Shown: piece by piece, positions 1 to 6,387 of the stretch
Layout: every line of letters begins with the position of its first letter
How positions within the stretch are numbered: position 1 is the first letter of the stretch
Assembly (NCBI GenBank): GCA_005240015.1
Contig: SBBV01000035.1
Location: 1-7,336 of the forward strand
DNA: 7,336 nucleotides
Reading direction: 5' to 3'
From: Candidatus Odyssella thessalonicensis
GTDB lineage: Bacteria > Pseudomonadota > Alphaproteobacteria > Bin65
The notes under the pieces: generated by a model
What the model was told of the DNA's origin: nothing
What the model saw: the letters and a program-made list of their open reading frames with translations, nothing else
Databases searched by the model: none
Program-made: the position numbers and the translations under genes

Positions 1-1
1 C

Positions 2-391
2 AACCCCGACAAGATCGCGGCGACGCTCGCGACGCTCCACGCATTCCCCGGCCGGCTGCTCGTGATGTTCCAGCCGCACGGCTTCGGGCCGCTGAAGCTG
101 ATGCAGGACGCGTTCATCGCCGGCTTCGCCGAGAACCTGCGCGACGGCGATACGCTGATTATGCCCGAGCCGGTCTATTACGGCGGCACGGTCAAGCGCG
201 AGGTGACGAGCCAGGACATCGCCGGCGCCGTCGCCGCCCGCGGACGCGCCGCTTTCGCATTTCCGGACCGCAAGGCGTGCGGCGACAAGCTCGTCGCCCT
301 CGCCCGCCCCGGCGACCGCATCGTCGTGATGGGCGCGCGCGACGACACGCTGGCGGAATTCGCGGCCGAGCTCGTGCAACGGCTGGCCTGA
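2..391 (+). CDS. MurC-like Mur ligase, C-terminal fragment (5' truncated)
   Basis: An open frame enters from the window's left edge (first full codon at base 2) and ends at TGA 389-391, leaving about 129 residues. The segment begins NPDKIAATL, then [16 protein letters not shown], and ends in [12 protein letters not shown] followed by an alpha-helical tail. This order matches the third (C-terminal, ADP-binding-like) domain of the MurC branch of Mur ligases, where 'FQPH' follows the strand and a 'GD-hydrophobic-MGA' strand closes the domain. Canonical MurC has FQPHRYTR; here it is FQPHGFGP, so this may be a MurC/Mpl-like paralogue rather than the housekeeping MurC itself. Mur ligases are cytoplasmic and make amide bonds on UDP-MurNAc or related carriers using ATP. 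The ATP-binding P-loop and central domain lie outside the window, so substrate cannot be judged. The next gene starts 33 bases downstream on the same strand. Confidence 0.7.
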   Translation, partial: NPDKIAATLATLHAFPGRLLVMFQPHGFGPLKLMQDAFIAGFAENLRDGDTLIMPEPVYYGGTVKREVTSQDIAGAVAARGRAAFAFPDRKACGDKLVALARPGDRIVVMGARDDTLAEFAAELVQRLA

Positions 392-424
392 GGCATTCGA
401 GGCCCGCTAGAGTCGCCTCCGCCC

Positions 425-1582
425 ATGTCCGGCATCGGCAGAACCGTCGTCACGCTCGACACCGCGCAGGCCCGGCGCCTCTGGCTCAGGGCGCAACGGC
501 TCGACGAACCCGCGCCGTTCGGCGGCGGGCCTGCGGCCACGCGCGCCGCGGTCGAGCATTTGGGCTATGTGCAGATCGACACGATCAACGTGATCGAGCG
601 CTGCCATCATCAGATCCTCTACACCCGGATTCCGGACTATCGACGCGAGCACCTGCACCAGGCGCAGGCCATCGACAAATCCGTCTTCGAGTACTGGACC
701 CACGCGCTTTCCTACGTGCCGACGCGCGACCTGCGCTTCTTCCTGCGCGCGATGAAGCACGATTGGCAGCGCCGAAAGCCCTGGTTCGCGGCGGTGACGC
801 AGGCGGATTTCCGCAAGGTGCTGCGCCTCCTCCGCAAGAACGGGGCGCTCACGATCCGCGACATCGACGACGACGTCTTGCGCGAGAGGGATCATCCCTG
901 GGCGAGCCGCAAGCCCTCGAAGCGCGCGCTGCAGCTCGCCTTCTTCAAGGGCGTGGCGACGGTGAGCCAGCGCAGCGGCATGCTCAAGACCTACCAGCTC
1001 ATGGAGCGCCATTTCGGCTGGGAGAGGCCGCCGGCGGCAGCCTCCGAGCGGGAGAGCGTCGAGTATCTCCTCGATCGCGCGCTTCGCACGCAGGGCGTCG
1101 TGAGCCTGGACTCGGCCTGCTATCTCGATGCGCCGCGCAAGCCGGCGATGCGGCAGCTGATCGAGGCGCGGCGGCGCCGCGGCGCGCTCGTGTCCGTGGC
1201 GCTCACGGGCGCCGAGAAGCTCGAGCATTGGGCGGAGCCCGCGGCGCTCGAGGCCGCCTCCGGCACCGGCCTGGAACTCGTCCATATCCTCTCGCCGTTC
1301 GATCCGCTCATCCATCAGCGGAAGCGGCTCGCGCTCTTGTTCGGCTACGACCACGTCTTCGAGGCTTACGTACCCAGGGCCAAGCGCCGTTTCGGCTACT
1401 TCGCGCAGCCCGTGCTCGTCGGCGACGAGATCGCGGCCGTGCTCGACTTGAAGACCGACCGCGAGCGACAGAAGCTGCTGCTCCAGCAATGGACCTGGAT
1501 CGGCAAAGCCCGGCGCCGCGCACGCAAGGCGCAGATCGAGCAAGCGCTCGACCGATTCGAGCGTTTCCAGCTCGCGCGCTGA
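425..1582 (+). CDS. ycaQ: Winged-helix DNA glycosylase of the YcaQ/AlkX (HTH_42) family
   Basis: This 385-residue protein is close to the usual ~400 of the family. Visible landmarks are LGYVQIDTINVIERCHH at residues 46-62, FEYWTHALSYVP at 88-99, the LSPFDP turn at 289-294 and YVPRAKRRFGYF at 315-326. These are hallmarks of COG3214 / HTH_42 proteins, built from tandem winged helices and a beta-barrel. In characterised members the Q-phi-D/Q motif is catalytic: E. coli YcaQ (AlkX), which unhooks DNA interstrand crosslinks and removes alkylated bases, has QxD, and the antibiotic self-resistance enzyme AlkZ has QxQ. Here the motif is Q50-I51-D52, so it belongs with the YcaQ/AlkX type. The role is inferred to be base-excision repair of bulky N-alkyl lesions or crosslinks. 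ATG 425 is the only good start; no strong Shine-Dalgarno is seen before it. The gene is probably co-transcribed with the Mur ligase-like gene 33 bases upstream. No secondary-metabolite genes adjoin it, so a self-resistance role is not supported. Confidence 0.85.
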   Translation: MSGIGRTVVTLDTAQARRLWLRAQRLDEPAPFGGGPAATRAAVEHLGYVQIDTINVIERCHHQILYTRIPDYRREHLHQAQAIDKSVFEYWTHALSYVPTRDLRFFLRAMKHDWQRRKPWFAAVTQADFRKVLRLLRKNGALTIRDIDDDVLRERDHPWASRKPSKRALQLAFFKGVATVSQRSGMLKTYQLMERHFGWERPPAAASERESVEYLLDRALRTQGVVSLDSACYLDAPRKPAMRQLIEARRRRGALVSVALTGAEKLEHWAEPAALEAASGTGLELVHILSPFDPLIHQRKRLALLFGYDHVFEAYVPRAKRRFGYFAQPVLVGDEIAAVLDLKTDRERQKLLLQQWTWIGKARRRARKAQIEQALDRFERFQLAR

Positions 1583-1725
1583 GCGCGGAGCCACGAAGTT
1601 CCTTGCTTCAGCGGAATTTGATGCGCGGAGCGCCGGTCGCCTGCTGGGCTCACACTGGAACCCGGCAGAAAGGGGCGCGTATCTAAGCGTCCCAGTCTCA
1701 GCGCCGCCGCCTTTGTGCGCTACGC

Positions 1726-1731
1726 GGAAGG
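1726..1731 (+). promoter_or_regulatory. Ribosome binding site GGAAGG that fixes the MlaC-like start
   Basis: GGAAGG lies 8 bases before ATG 1740, an ideal spacing. The frame is also open from a TTG at 1713, but that would place this site inside the coding region and add nine residues ahead of the signal peptide, so ATG 1740 is preferred. Confidence 0.6.
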
Positions 1732-1739
1732 GTTGTTCC

Positions 1740-2384
1740 ATGATCGGTATTTATCGCAGGCGATCGGGTGTGCTGGTCGCCGCCGCACTGGCCACGCTGG
1801 GCGCCTGGAGCGCTCCCGCGGCCACTGCCAGCGACGTCCAGACGGACGCACGCACGCTCATCCAATCGATGTGGGAGTCGGTCGTGCCCATCCTCGCCGA
1901 CAAGGGGATGGCCCCGGCCGCGCGCGAGGCCCGGTTCGCGGCGATCTACCGCGCCAACTTCGACGGCGCCGCGATCGCAAGCGCGGTCGCCGGCCCCGCC
2001 TGGCAGCAGGCGACGCCGGAGCAGCGCGCGCGCTTCCTGCGCACGTTTGAGATCTACGTCGTCAAGGTCTACGCCGGCCAGTTCGCGAACTACAGCGGCG
2101 AGCGGCTCATCGTCGCCGGCAGCGAGCCCGAGCGCGACGGCGCGATCGTGACGACGCACATCGTGGATGCGGCAGCGCGCGGGCAGCGCCGGCCCGAACT
2201 CAAATGGCGCCTGCGCCCGGCGGCAGGCGGCCTCAAGGTGCGCGACGTGCTGTTCGAGAACATCAGCATGGCGCTCAACCAGCGCCGCGAATTCGCCGCC
2301 GTCCTGCAGCAGCGCGGCGGCACGCTCGACGGCCTCACCGCCGCGCTCGACGAGAAGATCGCGAGCCTCAGCAAGCGAAACTGA
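1740..2384 (+). CDS. mlaC: MlaC/Ttg2D-family periplasmic phospholipid-binding protein
   Basis: The product is 214 residues, typical for MlaC. It has a basic N-terminus (YRRRS), a hydrophobic stretch at about residues 11-23 and a likely signal peptidase I site near ATA-SD at residue 30, so it is probably periplasmic. The mature part has an amphipathic helix with repeated acidic and Gln residues, FAAIYRANFDGAAIASAVAG, then WQQATPEQRARFLRTFEIYVVKVYAGQFANYSGE, VTTHIV and LKWRLRPAAGGLKVRDVLFENISM. This matches the MlaC/Tol-Tol-Ttg2 fold, in which 'W..ATPEQR..F...F...L...YA..L..Y.G' and 'V.DV...G.S...' are conserved. MlaC shuttles phospholipid between the outer-membrane MlaA complex and the inner-membrane MlaFEDB ABC transporter. 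No mlaA, B, D, E or F lies beside it, so it is an orphan here. It may serve a distant Mla system or a hopanoid-linked (HpnM-like) role; HpnM is the main alternative. Its start has a GGAAGG site 8 bases upstream. Confidence 0.8.
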   Translation: MIGIYRRRSGVLVAAALATLGAWSAPAATASDVQTDARTLIQSMWESVVPILADKGMAPAAREARFAAIYRANFDGAAIASAVAGPAWQQATPEQRARFLRTFEIYVVKVYAGQFANYSGERLIVAGSEPERDGAIVTTHIVDAAARGQRRPELKWRLRPAAGGLKVRDVLFENISMALNQRREFAAVLQQRGGTLDGLTAALDEKIASLSKRN

Positions 2385-2429
2385 GCGAGCGGGCTGCCGC
2401 CCGCCGCCCAATCCGGCCCGCGCTCAAAA

Positions 2430-2459
2430 GTCCGGCCGGCGCGTTCCCGCGCGCCGGAC
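2430..2459 (+). terminator. GC-rich hairpin after the MlaC-like gene, possible terminator
   Basis: A 7-bp outer stem (GTCCGGC with GCCGGAC) and a 5-bp inner stem (GCGCG with CGCGC) are joined across a two-base bulge, with loop TTCC. It begins 46 bases after the MlaC-like stop and ends 15 bases before the next -35-like box, which is the right place to insulate the two units. No T-run follows it, so intrinsic termination is uncertain. Confidence 0.4.
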
Positions 2460-2470
2460 CCGGCGGCCGC

Positions 2471-2514
2471 GCGCTTGACTTCCCAAATTCAATGTATTTA
2501 CAGTTCATCCAATT
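2471..2514 (+). promoter_or_regulatory. Promoter/operator module A, upstream of the binding-protein gene
   Basis: An AT-rich island in very GC-rich DNA. It contains a -35-like TTGACT (2475-2480), an AAATTCA motif, then the 19-mer TGTATTTACAGTTCATCCA (2493-2511). The 19-mer has partial dyad symmetry: 12 of the 18 non-central positions agree with its reverse complement. It matches 15 of 19 bases of TGAATTTAGCGTTCATTCA just before the tetR gene (6350-6368), and the TTGACT box lies at nearly the same distance (18 versus 17 bases, start to start). I infer a promoter whose -10 region is overlapped by a TetR-type operator. The exact -10 is not clear; TTTACA at 2497-2502 is the best-spaced guess (16 bases from the -35). 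Confidence 0.6.
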
Positions 2515-2540
2515 CATGGGCGGCGTCGAAGGGCCGCCGA

Positions 2541-2548
2541 GGGAGGAG
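2541..2548 (+). promoter_or_regulatory. Strong Shine-Dalgarno GGGAGGAG that selects GTG 2553
   Basis: GGGAGGAG ends 4 bases before GTG 2553. The frame stays open back to a TTG at 2475, but that codon coincides with the -35-like box. Starting at 2553 also places a clean signal peptide at the N-terminus. Confidence 0.7.
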
Positions 2549-2552
2549 TGCC

Positions 2553-3746
2553 GTGCAACGATCCGCGCTGCTTTTGGGCGCCGCGTCGGCGCTTCTCGTG
2601 TCCGCTGCCTCGGCGCAGGAACTGCGCATCGGCTATCTCAACACGACGACGGGGCCCGGCGCCATCATCGGCCAGGACATGGCCCGCGGCTGGCAGCTCG
2701 GCCTCGAACATCAAGGCTGGAGCAAGGACGGCGACAAGCTCGGCGGGGTTCCGACACGCGTGATCTATGCCGACGACCAGCAGAAGGTCGATGTCGCCAT
2801 CGCCGCGACCGATCGCATGATCAAGGGCGACAAGGTGCACCTCATCGCCGGCAACATCTGGTCGAACGTGCTGATGGCGATGCACAAGCCGGCGGTCGAT
2901 GCCAAGGTCGGCGTGCTCTCCACCAATGCCGGCCCCTCGCCGCTCGCGGGCAGCGGCTGCACGCCCTACTTCATCTCGACCTCGTGGAACAACGACCAGA
3001 TGCCCGAGGCGATGGGCATGGTGCTGAGCGAGGCGCCGATCCAGCGGCTCGTGCTGATGGCGCCGAACTATCAGGCCGGCAAGGACGCGCTCGCGGGCTT
3101 CGAGCGCGCCTACAAGGGCAAGGCCGCGATCGCCGACCGCGTGCTGTTCAAGTTCGGCGAATCCGACTTCCAGGCCGACATCTCGAAGCTGCGCGCCGCC
3201 AAGGCCGACGCCGTGTTCCTGTTCGCGCCCGGTGCCATGGGCGTCGCGTTCATGAAGCAGTGGGCGGCCTCGGGCGCCAACCGCGAGATCAAGCTCTATG
3301 ACGTGTTCACGATGAATTGGGTGACGCTGGGGCCCATCGGCGAGGCGGCACTGGGCTCCTTCCACACCAATTTCTGGGACCCGGGATCGGCCGAGCCCGC
3401 CAACCAGAAATTCGTGAAAGCCTATCTCGCTAAGCACAACCGCATGCCCGCGCATTTCGCGGCGCAGGCCTATGACGCGGCGACGCTGATCGCCGCCACG
3501 GTGAGCAGGCTCGGCGGCAAGACCGACGACGTGCTCCAGCTGATGAAGGCGATGCGCAAGACCGAATTCGCTTCGGTGCGCGGCAAGTTCGCCTACAATG
3601 TGAACGGAATGCCGATCCAGAACTTCTATCTGCGCGAGGTGGTCAAGGACGCCGGCGGCAAGCCCACGATCAAGACCGTGCGCACGATCGTCACCGCGCA
3701 CAAGGATTCCTACTGGGAGCAGTGCCCGGCGGCGATGCGCCACTGA
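2553..3746 (+). CDS. ABC transporter substrate-binding protein, LivK/branched-chain type (Peripla_BP_6)
   Basis: The start is GTG, giving 397 residues, normal for the family. Residues 1-21 form a Sec signal peptide (hydrophobic ALLLGAASALLVSAASA, cleavage at ASA-QE). The mature protein opens with ELRIGYLNTTTGPGAIIGQDMARGWQLG, then VIYADDQQKVDVAIAATDRMI, LIAGNIWSNVLMAM, VLSTNAGPSPLAG, VLMAPNYQAGKDAL, DAVFLFAPG and HFAAQAYDAATLIAATV. This is the usual run of the type I periplasmic-binding fold used by HAAT-family ABC importers. Many members in alphaproteobacteria bind aromatic or other carboxylates rather than leucine. No permease (LivH/M) or ATPase (LivF/G) is in the window, so the importer is elsewhere or shared. 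It lies 43 bases ahead of a dehalogenase-like gene with only a Shine-Dalgarno between them, so the two are likely one operon driven from module A. That context suggests an aromatic acid ligand, but this is inference. Confidence 0.88.
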   Translation: MQRSALLLGAASALLVSAASAQELRIGYLNTTTGPGAIIGQDMARGWQLGLEHQGWSKDGDKLGGVPTRVIYADDQQKVDVAIAATDRMIKGDKVHLIAGNIWSNVLMAMHKPAVDAKVGVLSTNAGPSPLAGSGCTPYFISTSWNNDQMPEAMGMVLSEAPIQRLVLMAPNYQAGKDALAGFERAYKGKAAIADRVLFKFGESDFQADISKLRAAKADAVFLFAPGAMGVAFMKQWAASGANREIKLYDVFTMNWVTLGPIGEAALGSFHTNFWDPGSAEPANQKFVKAYLAKHNRMPAHFAAQAYDAATLIAATVSRLGGKTDDVLQLMKAMRKTEFASVRGKFAYNVNGMPIQNFYLREVVKDAGGKPTIKTVRTIVTAHKDSYWEQCPAAMRH

Positions 3747-3789
3747 AGCGGCCGCCAAACCAACCACGCCAACGAGGAGCGAAGCGGCA

Positions 3790-4629
3790 ATGAGCGCGCC
3801 TGCCTACGAACACATAAGGCTCGAGATCAAGGACGGCGTCGCCGTCATCACGTTCGATGCGCCGAAGTTCCGCAACGCGCTCGGCATCCGGGCGATGCAG
3901 GACGTCGTCGACTGCTTCGACCGGGTCGAGGCCGACGACGCGGTCGGCTGCATCGTCTTGACCGGCAGCGGCGACGCCTGGTCGGCGGGCTTCCAGCTGA
4001 AGGAGATTCAGGGCGCCGACGACAAGACCAGCGAGCGGGTCCGTCTCCATTTCCGGAAGGCGTCGCTCTGGTGGCACACGATCCTGCACCGGCTCGTGCG
4101 CGCGCCGAAGCCGGTGCTTTCCGCGGTCAACGGCCTCTGCGTCGGCGGGCCGGTCGGCATGGTGGCGGCGTCCGACATGGCGGTGTGCACCGAATCAGCG
4201 CGCTTCGTCTGCGCCTGGCACGCGATCGGCATCGCCAACGACGCCGGCAGCAGCTACATCTTCGCCAAGGTGCTGGGCTGGCGGCGCGCGATGGACCTGC
4301 TGCTCACCAACCGCACGCTCGACGCCAAGACCGCCTACGAGTGGCAGCTCGTCAACCAGGTCTACAAGGACGACGAGTTCAAGGCGAAGTGGTGGGAGCT
4401 CGCGCGCTCCTTGGCCGACGGCCCCACGCATCTCCAGGCCCTCGCCAAGCAGTCGCTGCACGAGGGCTGGACCGAATCGCTCGAGAAGTGCACCGAGAAC
4501 GAGATCCAGAACGTGCTGAAGTCGGTGGCGCACCCGCACTTCCGGCCACGGCTCAAGGCGTTCCTCGGCGGCGCCAAGATGAACACCGAGGCGGTGACCA
4601 TCCCGCCGAGCCGCTGGCGCGCATCGTGA
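3790..4629 (+). CDS. fcbB: Crotonase-superfamily enzyme, probable 4-halobenzoyl-CoA dehalogenase (FcbB-like)
   Basis: The protein has 279 residues; ATG 3790 follows GAGGAG (3774-3779) at 10 bases. It has the crotonase fold (VNGLCVGGPVGMVAASD at 113-129) but lacks both catalytic glutamates of enoyl-CoA hydratase: those positions are G123 and W143. Compared from memory with Pseudomonas CBS-3 4-chlorobenzoyl-CoA dehalogenase, every key residue is present: F68 (F64), W95-H96 (W89-H90), oxyanion-hole G119/G120 (G113/G114), W143 (W137), D151 (D145, the nucleophile) and E238 (E232). Longer shared stretches are RFVCAWHAIGIAND, LTNRTL, PTHLQ and CTENEIQNV followed by a THPHF-like AHPHF. In that enzyme Asp attacks ring C4, expels halide as an aryl-enzyme intermediate, and water then gives 4-hydroxybenzoyl-CoA. 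The enzyme is cytosolic. A CoA ligase, a transporter component and a regulator adjoin it, as expected. The true leaving group here is unproven; it could be another para substituent or another CoA thioester. One odd change is the Pro after G120, where the reference has Gly. Confidence 0.8.
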   Translation: MSAPAYEHIRLEIKDGVAVITFDAPKFRNALGIRAMQDVVDCFDRVEADDAVGCIVLTGSGDAWSAGFQLKEIQGADDKTSERVRLHFRKASLWWHTILHRLVRAPKPVLSAVNGLCVGGPVGMVAASDMAVCTESARFVCAWHAIGIANDAGSSYIFAKVLGWRRAMDLLLTNRTLDAKTAYEWQLVNQVYKDDEFKAKWWELARSLADGPTHLQALAKQSLHEGWTESLEKCTENEIQNVLKSVAHPHFRPRLKAFLGGAKMNTEAVTIPPSRWRAS

Positions 4630-4640
4630 GGCGTTTGCCG

Positions 4641-4743
4641 CGTAGGGGCGCGCTGCGCGCGCCCGGCCTCCGCCGGATAATCGTTGCCCTAGTGGAACGA
4701 CCTTGTGCGCGCGGAGAGAGGGCGCGCGCAGCGCGCCCCTACG
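4641..4743. repeat. REPIN-like inverted REP pair, copy 1
   Basis: Two 24-base arms (4641-4664 and 4720-4743) are perfect reverse complements around a 55-base spacer. Each arm is itself a REP: a GTAG head (4642-4645 in the left arm) followed by an 8-bp hairpin, GGGCGCGC with GCGCGCCC, and loop TGC. The GTAG tetranucleotide plus hairpin is the signature of REPs mobilised by REP-associated tyrosine transposases (RAYTs), and an inverted doublet is a REPIN/BIME. The element lies between convergent genes and could act as a bidirectional terminator. Its right arm supplies the stop codon of the minus-strand ligase. Confidence 0.8.
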
Positions 4744-6319
4744 TGTGAGACGCTGGCCGCAGGCGGCCCTTGATCACCTTGCGCGTGGGCGTGAGCGGCA
4801 TCTCGGCGATGACCTCGAGCCGCTCGGGCCATTTCACCTTGGCGATGCCGAGCGCGGCGAGCCGGGCCGTGACCTCGGCGAGCGTGAGCGCAGCGCCGGG
4901 CTTCAAGACGACATAGGCGCAGGCGCGCTCGCCCAGCACCGGATCGGGCACCGGCGCGATCGCGCATTGCAGCACCGCCGGCATGCGTGCGATCGCCTCC
5001 TCGACGTCGATCGGATTGATCTTGATGCCGCCGCGGTTGATGACGTCCTTCAAGCGCCCGGTAATCGTTACATAGCCCTGGGCATCGATGCGCGCGGTGT
5101 CGCCAGTGCGGAACCAGCCGTCCGGCGCGAATGCGTCGGCGGTGGCCTCGGGGTTTTCATGGTAGCCGTCGAACACCGAGACGCCGCGTACTTGCAGCTC
5201 GCCCTCCGCGCCGGCCGGCAGCACGCGCCCTTCGGCATCGGCAACGCGCGCCTCGAACGCGGGCGCCGGCCGCCCGCAGCTTGCCGCCACGTGCTCCACG
5301 CTCTCGCCCGGGCGGTGGAAGATCCCGCATTGCAGCTCGGTCATGCCCCAGACCTGCGCAAGCGCGCCGGGGCGCAGCAGCGCCGCGAGGCCGCGGTAGA
5401 GCTCGGCCGGCGCGCTGGCGCCCGAGACCACCATGTAGCGCACCGATTCGAGCGCCGCGGCATCGAGCAAATTCTGCGCGCGGCACGCGGCGACATGGGC
5501 CGGCGCCACGAACACGTGCGTGGGCCTGTCCGCGCGCAGAGTCGCCGCGAACGCCGCCGGCGCGAATTCGGGCAACAGCAGCGTGGCGCCGCCGGCGTAG
5601 ACAGTCATATGGAACGTGAAGAGACCGAGCAGATGCGTATAGGGCGCCGCCGAGAGCATGATGGCATCGGCCCCGAGTCGCATCTCGCGGTGGTTGAGGC
5701 GCGCATTGGCGAGGAAGCGCCGATAATCGGCACGCACGCCCTTGGGCCTGGCGGAGGTGCCCGAGGTGAACAGCAGCAGGAACGGCGCTTCGGCCGGGGG
5801 TGGCGGCGGAAGCGGAGCGCCGGCATCGTCCTGCGCAATGTCGTCCCAGCGCAGCGCGCCGGCCGGAGCGCCGTCGCCGACCGCGATCACGTGTGCGAGC
5901 GCCGGCAGCGTGGGCGCGGCGGCGAGGATCTCGGCCGCGGGCTTGTGCTCGTGCCACGCGGCGAGGCCGATGAAGGCCTTGGCACGCGCGGCGCGCATGA
6001 GGTCGGCGCTTTCGCGCGCGCGATAAGGCATGTGGATCGTGCTCGAGAGCGCGCCGAGCCGCGCCAGCGCGAGATAAGCGACGAGGAACTCGGGCGTGTT
6101 GGGCAGCTGGACCGAGACGACGTCGCCGGCGGCGATGCCGAGCCGGGCGAGCCCGCGCGCGGCACGCTCGACGCGCTCGGCGAGCACGCGATAGCTCACG
6201 GCGCGGCCGGCCGCGAGCAACGCGGGTGCCTCGGGGCGCGCTTCGGCCTGGCGCGCGAGCAGCGCGCTCAGCGTGTCGCCGGTCCATTCCGCGCGGAAGT
6301 GTTGCGCGCCGCCCCGCAT
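4739..6319 (-). CDS. AMP-forming aryl/acyl-CoA ligase (ANL superfamily), candidate FcbA-type
   Basis: Taking ATG at 6319 gives 526 residues with the complete adenylate-forming fold. Core motifs in order are: A3 P-loop TSGTSARPKG (185-194); a PYTH segment with H229 where aryl-CoA ligases have the ring-contacting His; A5 GMTE (325-328); A7 GWFRTGD (401-407); A8 hinge GRLKDVINRGG (421-431); and A10 TPTRKVIK with the adenylation Lys at 514. The enzyme would convert a carboxylate, ATP and CoA into acyl-CoA, AMP and PPi in the cytosol. NRGGIK and the C-terminal GIAKVKWPER resemble EntE- and cyclohexanecarboxylate-type ligases, so an aryl or alicyclic acid is more likely than a long-chain fatty acid; the substrate is not proven. 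The gene converges on the dehalogenase-like gene and diverges from tetR. A GTG at 6349 would add ten residues but has no Shine-Dalgarno and abuts the operator; ATG 6319 has AAGGGCGG upstream. The last residues and TAG stop lie in the REPIN. Confidence 0.85.
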   Translation of the reverse strand: MRGGAQHFRAEWTGDTLSALLARQAEARPEAPALLAAGRAVSYRVLAERVERAARGLARLGIAAGDVVSVQLPNTPEFLVAYLALARLGALSSTIHMPYRARESADLMRAARAKAFIGLAAWHEHKPAAEILAAAPTLPALAHVIAVGDGAPAGALRWDDIAQDDAGAPLPPPPPAEAPFLLLFTSGTSARPKGVRADYRRFLANARLNHREMRLGADAIMLSAAPYTHLLGLFTFHMTVYAGGATLLLPEFAPAAFAATLRADRPTHVFVAPAHVAACRAQNLLDAAALESVRYMVVSGASAPAELYRGLAALLRPGALAQVWGMTELQCGIFHRPGESVEHVAASCGRPAPAFEARVADAEGRVLPAGAEGELQVRGVSVFDGYHENPEATADAFAPDGWFRTGDTARIDAQGYVTITGRLKDVINRGGIKINPIDVEEAIARMPAVLQCAIAPVPDPVLGERACAYVVLKPGAALTLAEVTARLAALGIAKVKWPERLEVIAEMPLTPTRKVIKGRLRPASHT

Positions 6320-6328
6320 CGCGCCGCC

Positions 6329-6371
6329 GCCCTTGACTGCGAATTTCACTGAATTTAGCGTTCATTCATTT
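6329..6371 (+). promoter_or_regulatory. Promoter/operator module B, between ligase and tetR
   Basis: TTGACT (6333-6338) is preceded by GCCC and followed by AATTTCA, then TGAATTTAGCGTTCATTCA (6350-6368). The outer five bases are perfectly inverted (TGAAT...ATTCA), and 12 of 18 non-central positions are symmetric. The right half, GTTCATTCA, is the half-site style of many TetR-family operators. The operator ends 19 bases before the tetR ATG and lies 30 bases upstream of the ligase ATG, so one bound dimer could control both directions. It is the partner of module A at 2471-2514, in the same orientation relative to the plus-strand gene it precedes. Confidence 0.65.
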
Positions 6372-6387
6372 GAGGGTCCAGCAACCG

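Noticed and set aside
395..424. Small GAGGC...GCCTC hairpin as a terminator before the YcaQ-like gene
   Set aside because: It has only five base pairs around an 11-base loop and no T-run, which is within chance for this GC content.
1583..1739. Promoter or small RNA ahead of the MlaC-like gene
   Set aside because: TTGCTT at 1603-1608 could pass as a -35 box, but no -10-like hexamer lies at a proper distance and no conserved structure is apparent. Nothing is called beyond the ribosome site.
407..1741. Long minus-strand open frame opposite the YcaQ-like gene
   Set aside because: Its translation is Arg/Leu/Glu/His-rich low-complexity sequence with no family motifs. It is the expected antisense shadow of a high-GC gene that has clear motifs on the plus strand.
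2514..3767. Long minus-strand open frame opposite the binding-protein gene
   Set aside because: It has no recognisable domain, while the plus strand encodes an intact signal peptide and type I binding fold.
3790..4629. Ordinary enoyl-CoA hydratase of beta-oxidation
   Set aside because: Both catalytic glutamate positions are replaced, while the dehalogenase-type His, Trp and Asp are all present.
4703..6352. 549-codon plus-strand open frame opposite the ligase
   Set aside because: Its composition is dominated by Arg, Gly and Ala with no motifs. The minus strand carries all ANL core motifs in order.
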